The notes beneath the pieces were generated by a model that was not told where the DNA came from, searched no databases, and worked only from the letters and a program-made list of their open reading frames with translations. Source: an uncultured Clostridium sp. (lineage in GTDB: Bacteria; Bacillota; Clostridia; TANB77; CAG-508). From it: a stretch of DNA of 7,422 bases. Positions 1 to 6,234 of this stretch are shown here, piece after piece. The stretch lies in NCBI GenBank assembly GCA_947643945.1, contig CANRXN010000047.1, positions 1-7,422 on the forward strand, read 5' to 3'. Numbering within the stretch: the first letter of the stretch is position 1; every line of letters starts with the position of its first letter. The position numbers were made by a program, and so were the translations under genes.

Positions 1-144
1 AGGATCTTTTAGTTCTGTTGCTTGTAATGTTACTAGTACATCGTCGTCAGCATTTTCTAATTTTTGTCTAATAATTGGAATTGCTGTTGGTTCAAAATAT
101 TTTGCATTTGTCGTTAAGTATAAATCAATTTTTGATTTTTCCAT
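1..144 (-). CDS. Probable TM2-domain membrane protein, N-terminal 48 codons only
   Basis: An open frame runs from an ATG at 144-142 to the window edge, so only 48 residues are visible. The start reads MEKSKIDLYLTTNAKYFE, followed by a charged helical stretch (RQKLENADDD) and ending in QATELKDP. From memory, this matches the soluble N-terminal extension of a clostridial family in which a segment like 'FKDP' leads into the two-helix TM2 domain. The membrane part itself would lie beyond the window, so the family call is inference. The start is supported by an AAGGGGG Shine-Dalgarno about 9 nt upstream and by a promoter at 178-206. It is probably a separate transcription unit from ispH, because 111 nt and a promoter separate them. 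The function of such TM2 proteins is unknown. Confidence 0.6.
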   Translation of the reverse strand, partial: MEKSKIDLYLTTNAKYFEPTAIPIIRQKLENADDDVLVTLQATELKDP

Positions 145-177
145 AAAAAATTTCCCCCTTAAATAAGTTATGTAATA

Positions 178-206
178 TTTATATCATAAATATTTATTTT
201 TTTCAA
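178..206 (-). promoter_or_regulatory. Sigma-A-type promoter for the TM2-like gene
   Basis: On the minus strand a -35 box TTGAAA (206-201) is followed, after exactly 17 nt, by a -10 box TATAAA (183-178). Each box matches the consensus at five of six positions. A TGA triplet directly before the -10 box supplies an extended -10 TGn element. The expected start of transcription is near 171, giving a leader of about 27 nt that carries the AAGGGGG ribosome site. The region is very AT-rich, so chance matches are possible, but spacing, the extended -10 and position together make this convincing. Confidence 0.65.
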
Positions 207-255
207 CATTTTTCGACATTTTTTCTAATATATTTTTCACCTAGCAAATTTGCAT

Positions 256-1122
256 TTATCTATTACCTAACGATTCGTTTTTTAAATATTGTATTACTTC
301 TTCAATACTCTCTTTAGAAGTAGAAGCACCTGCCATAATTCCTATTTTTTCTATGGGATTAGGAAGCTTTAATTCTTCTACCGTTTCTACAAAAAAAGTA
401 TTTTCACAATTTTTCTTAGCTACTTCGTATATCTTTTTTGTATTAGAACTATTTTTGCCACCAATAATAATCATGGTATCTACCTTTTTAGAAAGTTCTT
501 CCGTTTCTTTTTGCCTTAACTCTGTGGTTCGACAAATGGTATTTTTTACTACAAAATCAACATCCTTTGGCATTTTTTGATGCAGGATTTCTTCTATTTT
601 TTGAAATCTTTCTAAACTATAAGTAGTTTGTGAAATTAATAATAGTTTCTTTTTTTGTGATTTTTGGAAGGTTTGGAAGGCATCTTCTAGTCCTTCTTCT
701 TTTTCAAAAATGGAATAATATTCTCCGCAATGACTTAACGTTCCTATGTTTTCTGGATGGTCTTTAGTTCCTAGTAAAAAGATAAAATACCCTTCTTGGC
801 TATATTTTTTTGCTATGTTTTGTACTTTTAAAACATTAGGACAAGTAAAGTCTTGAATTTTAATATTCATTTCTTTTGCAATTTCATAGACTTCTTTGGG
901 AACACCATGTGCTCTAATTAAAACTGTTCCCTTAGCTTCTTTGATGGTTTCTACACATTTTATTCCTAAATTTTCTAGCTTTTTAATCACTTGTTTATTG
1001 TGTACAATTTCCCCTAATGCACATATAGGAGTATTTGCATGGTTTAGTTCTTGGATAGCACCTTCTACTGCTCTTTCTACACCATAGCAAAAACCTGCTG
1101 TTTTTCCTACTATAATTTCCAT
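256..1122 (-). CDS. ispH: 4-hydroxy-3-methylbut-2-enyl diphosphate reductase (IspH/LytB)
   Basis: This 288-residue protein is the last enzyme of the MEP pathway, reducing HMBPP to IPP and DMAPP in the cytoplasm with a 4Fe-4S cluster. The three conserved cluster cysteines are visible: C12 in AGFCYGVERAV, C94 in DFTCPNV and C197 in NTICRTTELRQ. Substrate-binding residues of the family are also present: H41 (VHN), H72 (RAHGVP), H122 and E124 (DHPEN), T166/T167 (QTTYS) and the KNSSNTKK loop near the C-terminus. Length fits a stand-alone IspH; it lacks the C-terminal ribosomal S1-like domain fused to IspH in some Clostridia, since a TAA stop follows ESLGNR. The start has an AGGAAG site 9 nt upstream. 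It lies 68 nt after ispG, so the two consecutive pathway steps are adjacent. The frame is intact, unlike ispG. Confidence 0.96.
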   Translation of the reverse strand: MEIIVGKTAGFCYGVERAVEGAIQELNHANTPICALGEIVHNKQVIKKLENLGIKCVETIKEAKGTVLIRAHGVPKEVYEIAKEMNIKIQDFTCPNVLKVQNIAKKYSQEGYFIFLLGTKDHPENIGTLSHCGEYYSIFEKEEGLEDAFQTFQKSQKKKLLLISQTTYSLERFQKIEEILHQKMPKDVDFVVKNTICRTTELRQKETEELSKKVDTMIIIGGKNSSNTKKIYEVAKKNCENTFFVETVEELKLPNPIEKIGIMAGASTSKESIEEVIQYLKNESLGNR

Positions 1123-1155
1123 ATTTTCTTACTTCCTCTTAAAATTTATTACAAG

Positions 1156-1186
1156 TGACGGATTTGTTTTTCTGCCAAACCCGCCA
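1156..1186 (-). other. Intergenic hairpin between ispG and ispH
   Basis: Read on the minus strand, TGGCGGGTTTG (1186-1176) pairs with CAAATCCGTCA (1166-1156) over 11 bp including two G-U pairs, around a 9-nt loop GCAGAAAAA. It begins 4 nt after the ispG stop codon. The following sequence is AT-rich but lacks a clean U run, so it is at best a weak or leaky terminator. It could equally be an mRNA-stabilising or processing structure. The two G-U pairs form only in minus-strand RNA, which suggests action in the transcript of these genes. Confidence 0.45.
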
Positions 1187-1190
1187 TTAC

Positions 1191-2249
1191 TTATTTTATC
1201 ATATTTTCAATTTCTTGTTTTAATTCCTCTATCATATCTTCTTGTTTAATTTTCCTTATAATTTCTCCTCTTTTAAACAAAAGACCTTCTCCGGATGCCA
1301 CCGAGCAATTCCAATATCAGCTTCTCGTGCCTCTCCAGGACCATTTACAGCACACCCCATGACCGCAACAGTAATATCTTTTTCAATGGTTTGTAAAAAT
1401 TCTTCCATTTCTTTGGCAATCGGAATCAAGTCGATTTGTGTCCTTCCACAGGTAGGACAGGAAATTAATGTAGGTTGTTTATGGTATCAATTGCAATCTT
1501 TTAAAATTTCTTTTGCTACTCTAATTTCCTTAGCAGGGTCGGCAGAAAGAGAAACACGAATTGTGTCTCCAATTCCTTGTCTTAACAAAATACCTAATCC
1601 AATGCTAGACTTAATGGTTCCACTAAATTCAGTTCCTGCCTCTGTAATTCCTAGATGTAACGGACACCTAAATTCTTCGGCTGCTTGTTTGTAGGCTTCG
1701 ATGCATAAATCTAAATTAGAGGCTTTTAAGGAAATGGCATAATCGTAAAAGTCCAAATCTTCTAATATCTTTATATGTTTTTTAGCACTCTCTATCATTG
1801 CTTTTGCAGTTGGTTTTCCATCTCTTTGTAATAATTCTTTTTCTAAAGAGCCACTATTTACACCAATTCGAATATGAATATCATGTTTTTTACAAGCTTC
1901 CACAACTGCTTTTACTTTTTCTTTGGAGCCAATGTTTCCGGGGATTAATACGAATTTTATCAACTCCTGCTTCAATTGCTTCTAGTGCTATTTCGTGGTC
2001 AAAGTGAATGTCTGCAACAATTGGTATATGGATTTGTTTCTTTATTTCTTTAATTGCTTTTGCATCCTCTTTATCTAAGCAGGCAACTCTTATTACTTGG
2101 CAACCTACTTTTTCTAATTCTAAAATTTGTTTCACGGTTTCAGGCACGTTTTTTGTTTTGGTATTACACATAGATTGAATAACAACTTTATCTTGCCCAC
2201 CAATTGCAACATTTCCTACCATAATTTGACGCGTATTTGTCCTCTTCAT
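1191..2249 (-). pseudogene. ispG: 4-hydroxy-3-methylbut-2-enyl diphosphate synthase (IspG/GcpE), reading frame broken
   Basis: IspG converts MEcPP to HMBPP in the penultimate MEP step, using a 4Fe-4S cluster. The N-terminal barrel part starts [18 protein letters not shown], with an AAGGAAGG site 9-10 nt upstream and only 18 nt after pyrD. The frame breaks at the G4 run 1940-1943 (one extra base): before it reads DKIRINP, after it [22 protein letters not shown] at 1487-1489 then interrupts the frame, where family members usually have a sense codon. Beyond it the frame continues with [12 protein letters not shown] (cluster cysteines coded at 1457-1459 and 1448-1450), [19 protein letters not shown] (third cysteine), and then breaks again at about 1296-1303. 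The final frame gives [16 protein letters not shown] and stops at 1191. Restored, the product is about 351 residues, the normal size. Conservation of every segment suggests sequence errors or very recent inactivation. Confidence 0.88.
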
Positions 2250-2267
2250 TTTTTGTATTCCTTCCTT

Positions 2268-3177
2268 TTAGTTCATTGTAACAGCACCAACAATATCATT
2301 AATATCCTCAATCTTATGCTTTTCCATATACTTTTCAATACCTTCAACCGTATTTACACTAGTAAAAGGACTAATAAAATTACCAGCACCGATAGAAACA
2401 GCAGTCGCCCCTGCTAACATAAACTCAATGGCATCTTCTCCGTTTACAATGCCACCCATTCCTAAAACGGGAATATTAACAGCTTGTGCTACTTGGTATA
2501 CCATACGAACTGCTACAGGACGAATGGCTGGTCCAGAAAGTCCGTCCTGTATTGTTAGCAAGAACAGGTCTTTTTTTGTCAATATCAATCTTCATGCCAA
2601 GTAAGGTATTAATCAAGGAAACGCCATCTGCACCTGCATCTTCTACTGCTTTTGCAACAGATGCAATATCGGTAACATTTGGTGTTAGTTTTACAATTAG
2701 TGGCTTATCTAGCACTTTTCTAACTTCTTGGGTTACTTGTTTTACCCCTTCATAGGTATTTCCAAATGCCATACAGCCTGCTTTTACATTTGGACAAGAT
2801 AAATTAAGCTCTACCCCATCAATATCTAATGTGTTTAGTACTTTGCAAAGGTCTACATATTCTTCAATACTACTTCCGCAAGCATTTACTATAATTGCTG
2901 TATCAAATTCTTTTAAAAAAGGTAAATCATTTTGGGCAAAATATTCTACTCCCGGATTTTGTAGCCCTATACTGTTTAACATACCACTTGGCGTTTCATA
3001 AACTCTAGATGGTTTGTTTCCACTTCTAGGTTTTAAAGAAGTTCCTTTTGTTATGATTCCTCCTAATTTGCTTAGGTCAAAAAAGTTGCTAAATTCTCTT
3101 CCATACCCAAACGTTCCTGATGCAACTGTTACTGGGTTTTTCATTTTAATTCCTGCTAAGTTTACTTCTGTTTTCAT
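2268..3177 (-). pseudogene. pyrD: Dihydroorotate dehydrogenase, class 1B catalytic subunit, with one frameshift
   Basis: PyrD oxidises dihydroorotate to orotate with FMN; class 1B enzymes form a heterotetramer with PyrK and use NAD+. The N-terminal frame shows ASGTFGYG (19-26), MLNSIGLQNPG, the active-site cysteine C128 in NLSCPNVK and KLTPNVTD. The frame breaks at 2544-2545: codons up to VLANNTG are in one frame, and GLSGPAIRPVAVRMVYQ, GMGGI and GAGNF (FMN phosphate-binding region) continue in the next. Removing one base gives 302 residues, the usual class 1B length. The start has a GGGAGGAAG ribosome site and lies 43 nt after pyrK, its expected partner. The lesion is a single inserted base next to otherwise conserved sequence, so a sequencing error is likely; if real, the protein would lose the C-terminal quarter of the barrel. 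Confidence 0.9.
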
Positions 3178-3220
3178 TTCTTCCTCCCTTTATTTATATG
3201 ATGGATTTTTGTTTAAAATC

Positions 3221-4012
3221 TTAAATCTCCACATCTTTTGCATTAAATACTGGTCCTGCCTTACAAACATGTAAGTATTGTGGACTATCTGCTGGACTTT
3301 TAGCTGTTTTTACCGCACAACCTAAACACACACCTAAACCACATGCCATTTTTTCTTCTAGAGAGATTTGGCATGGAATTTGTTTTTCTATGGCTAGTTT
3401 CTGAACAGCCTTAAGCATAGGAAGTGGTCCACAAGCATAGATGCTATCTATTTTTCCATTTTTAATATCCTCTTCTAAGTAGTTAATTGCAAAGCCTTGT
3501 TTTGCATAACTTCCATCATCTGTCGTTAAGATAAGTTCATTGGATACGCTTTGAAATTCCTCTTCTAAAACTACAAAATCCTTACTTCTAAATCCTAAAT
3601 AAGTAGTAACATTTTTGTTGTCAGCTTTGGCAATTTTAGCTAATTCGTATAAGGGAAATACACCAATTCCGCCACCGATAATTGCTAAATTTTGATAGTT
3701 CTCATATTTAAAAGTTCCATATCCTAGTGGCCCAATGATATCAATTTCTTTTCCCTCTTCTTGCTTGGCTAAAATTTCGGTTCCTTTGCCCTTTACTTGA
3801 AAGATAAATTCCAAGATACCATTTTCTTTATCTAAATTGTAGATACTAATTGGTCTTCTTAGGAAAGGCTCTGTTGTTTGACTTACTCTTATTTCAATAA
3901 AGTTTCCCGGTTTTGATGCTTTTACAATACTAGGTGCTTTTACACTAAATTTATAGATGTCTGGTTTTAATTGTTCTTTTTTTACTAATTTTGCAAATAC
4001 TTGCTCTGCCAT
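3221..4012 (-). CDS. pyrK: Dihydroorotate dehydrogenase electron-transfer subunit PyrK
   Basis: PyrK carries FAD and a 2Fe-2S cluster and passes electrons from PyrD's FMN to NAD+. It has 263 residues, typical for the family. The ferredoxin-reductase-like FAD-binding motif is RRPISIYN (R52, P54, S56). The nucleotide-binding domain starts at GGGIGVFPLYELAK and contains CGPLPML further on. The C-terminal cluster motif is C224-x4-C229-x2-C232-x17-C250, in CGLGVCLGC and HVCKAGP. The start is fixed by a strong GGAGGA site. It sits directly before pyrD, the usual clostridial order, with 43 nt between them, which supports a class 1B complex. The gene is intact. Confidence 0.96.
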   Translation of the reverse strand: MAEQVFAKLVKKEQLKPDIYKFSVKAPSIVKASKPGNFIEIRVSQTTEPFLRRPISIYNLDKENGILEFIFQVKGKGTEILAKQEEGKEIDIIGPLGYGTFKYENYQNLAIIGGGIGVFPLYELAKIAKADNKNVTTYLGFRSKDFVVLEEEFQSVSNELILTTDDGSYAKQGFAINYLEEDIKNGKIDSIYACGPLPMLKAVQKLAIEKQIPCQISLEEKMACGLGVCLGCAVKTAKSPADSPQYLHVCKAGPVFNAKDVEI

Positions 4013-4064
4013 AATTTTTTCCTCCTTTTTATTTACTTCTTTAACCTGACCAAAAACACGCCAA

Positions 4065-4099
4065 AAGGCATAATTGGTACCTGTCCCAGATAATGCCTT
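4065..4099 (-). repeat. REP-like imperfect palindrome after pyrF
   Basis: On the minus strand AAGGCAT (4099-4093, its first two bases inside the pyrF TAA) pairs with ATGCCTT (4071-4065). The inner part continues with A-T/T-A and TGG/CCA pairs separated by single mismatches, leaving a loop of about 8 nt. The core GGGACAGGTACC resembles the GGTACCTGTCCC-type repetitive palindromes I recall from Firmicute intergenic regions, often linked to REP-associated transposases. It occupies much of the 85-nt pyrF-pyrK gap, the largest gap inside the pyr cluster. A T-rich stretch (GTGTTTTTGG) follows, so weak attenuation is also possible. The repeat identity is inference. Confidence 0.4.
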
Positions 4100-5024
4100 A
4101 GCCTTTGATTGCTTGATTTAACTCGTCTTTCATGCGTAAAGCCTCTGCTCTAGTAGCCTTAGCATAATCTTCTTCTTGGAACTTATCTTTCCATCTATCA
4201 GCTTTATAGGCACACATTAAACTTCTTGAAGCATTTACAATTCCTCCTAAAGAATTGTTATCAAAGCCTAAAGCGATGTCATTTGCTTTTCCGCCTTGTG
4301 CCCCATAGCCAGGAATTAGAAAATAGGTATGTGGAGCTACTTTTCTAATTTGTTCTAATTGTTCTGGATAAGTTGCTCCTACTACGGCAGCAACACTGCT
4401 ATAGCCGTTTTCTCCTCTTAAGTCTTCTCCCCATTTTTCTACTAATTCTGCTACTTGGGTATAAATTTCTTTTCCACTTTCTAGTTTTAAGTCTTGTAAT
4501 TCACCAGAAGATGGATTTGAAGTTTTTACTAATACAAAAATTCCTTTGTCATATTTTTTACAATCTTCGATAAATGGTTTTACGCAATCCGTTCCCATAT
4601 ATGGATTTACAGTGATAAAGTCTACATCAAAAATTGCTTCTTCGATTGTTCCTATTGGTGTTTTTCCTAAAAAAGCATTGGAATAGCCTGTTGCGGTTGA
4701 GCCGATATCTCCTCTTTTAATATCTGCAATAACCACCATTCCTTTTTCTTTGGCATAATGACAAGTTTCTTTAAATGCTTCCATTCCTGGAATACCAAAC
4801 ATTTCATAAAAAGCAATTTGTGGTTTGATAGCTGGGATAATGTCATAGGTGCTATCTATTAAAGCTTTGTTGTATTCTATGATTGCCTTTGCTACTCCTT
4901 CTAAGTTTTGCTCATATTTATTGGTGACACAGGTTGGTAGCATTTCATATCTTGGGTCTAACCCCATTAGGCTTGGATTGTTGGTTTCTTTGATTTTTTC
5001 AATTAATTTATCAATTGCTTTCAT
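4098..5024 (-). CDS. pyrF: Orotidine 5'-phosphate decarboxylase, type-2-like
   Basis: PyrF decarboxylates OMP to UMP, the last step of de novo pyrimidine synthesis. With the start at 5024 it has 308 residues, which fits the longer PyrF subfamily (about 270-310 aa) rather than the 230-aa type. Key residues are visible: D23 in GLDPR, K67 in AIKPQ, and the catalytic charged network D101-x-K103-x-x-D106 in ADIKRGDIGSTA. VNPYMGTD, LVKTSNPSSGE and the phosphate-binding IPGYGAQGGK region follow. The frame could begin five codons earlier (ATG at 5039), but the chosen ATG has GGAGAG 7 nt upstream and overlaps the preceding gene's stop as ATGA, so translation is probably coupled to it. It is separated from pyrK by 85 nt holding a palindrome. 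Confidence 0.95.
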   Translation of the reverse strand: MKAIDKLIEKIKETNNPSLMGLDPRYEMLPTCVTNKYEQNLEGVAKAIIEYNKALIDSTYDIIPAIKPQIAFYEMFGIPGMEAFKETCHYAKEKGMVVIADIKRGDIGSTATGYSNAFLGKTPIGTIEEAIFDVDFITVNPYMGTDCVKPFIEDCKKYDKGIFVLVKTSNPSSGELQDLKLESGKEIYTQVAELVEKWGEDLRGENGYSSVAAVVGATYPEQLEQIRKVAPHTYFLIPGYGAQGGKANDIALGFDNNSLGGIVNASRSLMCAYKADRWKDKFQEEDYAKATRAEALRMKDELNQAIKG

Positions 5025-5374
5025 ATCATTTCTCTCCATTCTTTTTCTTTAAATCCTACTAAAATTTTGTTATCACTTATAAAAAGTGGTCTTTTAATTA
5101 GCATGCCATTAGAAGCTAATAATTCTAGTTTTTCTTCTTTTGTCATAGATGGTAATTTTTCTTTTAAGTTTAGTTCTTTGTAAACTAAACCACTTGTATT
5201 AAAGAAGTTTTTGGTTTTTAGGTTACTTTGTTCAATCCATGTTTTTAATTCTTCTTTGGTTGGTACTTCTTCTACTATGTGTCTTTCTTCAAAAGGAATT
5301 CTATTTTCTTCTAAAAATTTTTTTGCTTTTTTGCAAGTCGAACATTTAGGGTACCATATCAATAAATTTTTCAT
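5021..5374 (-). CDS. ArsC/Spx-family thioredoxin-fold protein, function unassigned
   Basis: This 117-residue protein belongs to the ArsC/Spx/YffB family (thioredoxin fold). It starts MKNLLIWYPKCSTCKKAKKF, with a C11-x-x-C14 redox-type pair. Family hallmarks follow: FFNTSG (57-62), a helical segment, and NGMLIKRPL (89-97) with the conserved KRP. True arsenate reductases and the RNA-polymerase regulator Spx share this fold, so 'arsenate reductase' would be over-specific. No ars genes are nearby. The size is slightly shorter than Spx (about 131). An AAAGGA site lies about 13 nt upstream of the ATG, rather far, suggesting modest initiation. Its TGA overlaps the pyrF start codon by 4 nt, and it follows ymdB by 26 nt, so it is an operon member. 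It may sense or reduce thiols, but that is not shown here. Confidence 0.85.
   Translation of the reverse strand: MKNLLIWYPKCSTCKKAKKFLEENRIPFEERHIVEEVPTKEELKTWIEQSNLKTKNFFNTSGLVYKELNLKEKLPSMTKEEKLELLASNGMLIKRPLFISDNKILVGFKEKEWREMI
5032..5037 (-). promoter_or_regulatory. Ribosome binding site deciding the pyrF start
   Basis: GGAGAG on the minus strand lies 7 nt before the ATG at 5024-5022 and inside the last codons of the ArsC/Spx-like gene. The alternative upstream ATG at 5039 would consume this site as codons 2-3 and has only an A-rich, weak match before it. Together with the ATGA overlap this fixes the shorter PyrF. Confidence 0.75.
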
Positions 5375-5400
5375 GTTTTAAGTTTTTCCTTTCTATTTTT

Positions 5401-6180
5401 CTAGTCAATATGAAGTCTCTTTGCTGCTGTTGCCTTTCCTGTAACTTCGTCAATGTCAAAGATGCATGCATTTATCATAATTTCATTTGTTGACATGATG
5501 TCTTTTACTGGCTTATCTTCAAGATATCTTTTGATTGAATTTTCTACATCACATCCAAGATCAGAAAGGCAAGCACCTGTCATACCAATGTCAGTGATAA
5601 AGGCTGTACCCTTTGGCATAATGATTTCGTCGGCTGTTTGTACATGCGTATGGGTTCCATAAACAGCACTTACCTTACCATCTAAGAAATATCCCATGTT
5701 AAATTTTTCACCAGTAGATTGTGCATGAAAGTCTACCATTATAATGTTTATATCCTCTTTTACTTCTTCTAAAATCTCTGTAACAGTTGTAAATGGATTA
5801 TTAGAATAGTAAACACCTTCCATCATTCTTCTACCAATCAAATTAATGACTAATATTTTAGTGTTTCCTTTGTTAATAATGGTATAGCCATTTCCTGGCA
5901 TTCCTTTTGTGATATTAGCAGGTCTTATAATTTTTTTGTCTTCGATAAAATCATAAATTTCTTTGTTTCCCCAAGTGTGGTTTCCCATTGTTACAACATC
6001 TACACCTGCTGTTATGATTTTGTCAAATAATTCTTTTGTTAAGCCATTCCCATTGGCGGAATTTTCGCCATTTGCTATGGTAAAGTCTATCGTATTTTCT
6101 TCTATTATTTTTGGTAAGTGTATGGCTAGTTTTTCTACAGCTCTTTCTCCTACAATATCTCCTATTGCTAGTATTTTCAT
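5401..6180 (-). CDS. ymdB: YmdB-family metallophosphoesterase (2',3'-cyclic nucleotide phosphodiesterase-like)
   Basis: The product is a 259-residue cytoplasmic calcineurin-like phosphoesterase of the YmdB family; the Bacillus protein (about 264 aa) hydrolyses 2',3'-cyclic nucleotides and influences biofilm and motility switching. All metal-site residues are visible at family-like positions: D8 (GDIVG), E39/N40 (ANGENSANG), N67/H68 (GNHTWGN), H152 (DFHAQSTGE), and H177/H179 (GTHTHVQTAD). The C-terminal part (DIGMTGACLS, then a KATAAKRLHID end) also fits. A frame six codons longer exists (ATG at 6198), but that stretch is itself the GGAGAGGAG ribosome site for the ATG at 6180, so the shorter start is chosen. 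It lies 44 nt after pyrC and 26 nt before the ArsC/Spx-like gene. In many Firmicutes ymdB follows rny; here it is inside a pyrimidine cluster. Confidence 0.92.
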   Translation of the reverse strand: MKILAIGDIVGERAVEKLAIHLPKIIEENTIDFTIANGENSANGNGLTKELFDKIITAGVDVVTMGNHTWGNKEIYDFIEDKKIIRPANITKGMPGNGYTIINKGNTKILVINLIGRRMMEGVYYSNNPFTTVTEILEEVKEDINIIMVDFHAQSTGEKFNMGYFLDGKVSAVYGTHTHVQTADEIIMPKGTAFITDIGMTGACLSDLGCDVENSIKRYLEDKPVKDIMSTNEIMINACIFDIDEVTGKATAAKRLHID

Positions 6181-6187
6181 TTTTCTT

Positions 6188-6196
6188 CTCCTCTCC
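6188..6196 (-). promoter_or_regulatory. Ribosome binding site deciding the ymdB start
   Basis: GGAGAGGAG on the minus strand ends 7 nt before the ATG at 6180-6178, an ideal distance. Starting at the upstream ATG (6198) would turn this site into the residues ERRRK, which family members lack as far as I recall. Confidence 0.75.
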
Positions 6197-6203
6197 ATAA
6201 AAC

Positions 6204-6234
6204 AGGGATTTTAAGGAACGTCCCCTAAATCCCT
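6204..6234 (-). repeat. REP-like palindrome overlapping the pyrC stop codon
   Basis: AGGGATTT and AAATCCCT form a perfect 8-bp inverted repeat (6204-6211 and 6227-6234). Inside it, read on the minus strand, AGGGG and TCCTT can pair around an ACGT loop, with one bulged base. The 5' arm on the minus strand covers the last codons of pyrC and its TAG. The core GGGGACGTTCC resembles the short repetitive intergenic palindromes of Firmicutes. In the minus-strand transcript the hairpin is followed by GTTTT, a poor terminator tail; the better T run lies on the plus strand, where no gene is present. It could act as a leaky terminator, a stability element or a mobile repeat; the assignment is inference. 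Confidence 0.5.

Noticed and set aside
244..253. Perfect 10-bp palindrome GCAAATTTGC after ispH as an operator or terminator
   Set aside because: It is short and AT-rich with no loop or U run. In such sequence a chance origin is likely, and it lies about 38 nt upstream of the -35 box with no supporting repeat.
145..255. Rho-independent terminator between ispH and the TM2-like gene
   Set aside because: I found no GC-rich stem followed by a T run on the minus strand here; termination may be Rho-dependent or occur further on.
1487..1489. TGA read as tryptophan (alternative code) or selenocysteine
   Set aside because: The ArsC/Spx-like gene ends with TGA at a sensible family end, all other visible tryptophans are TGG, and no other gene has an in-frame TGA. 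Selenocysteine at this IspG position has no known role, and other lesions lie nearby.
1890..1975. Programmed frameshifting in ispG
   Set aside because: No slippery heptamer with a following structure is evident, programmed frameshifting is not known for this family, and two further lesions downstream would still block the product.
5021..5374. Arsenate resistance locus
   Set aside because: There is no arsB, acr3 or arsR nearby, and the product fits the broad ArsC/Spx family rather than a proven arsenate reductase.
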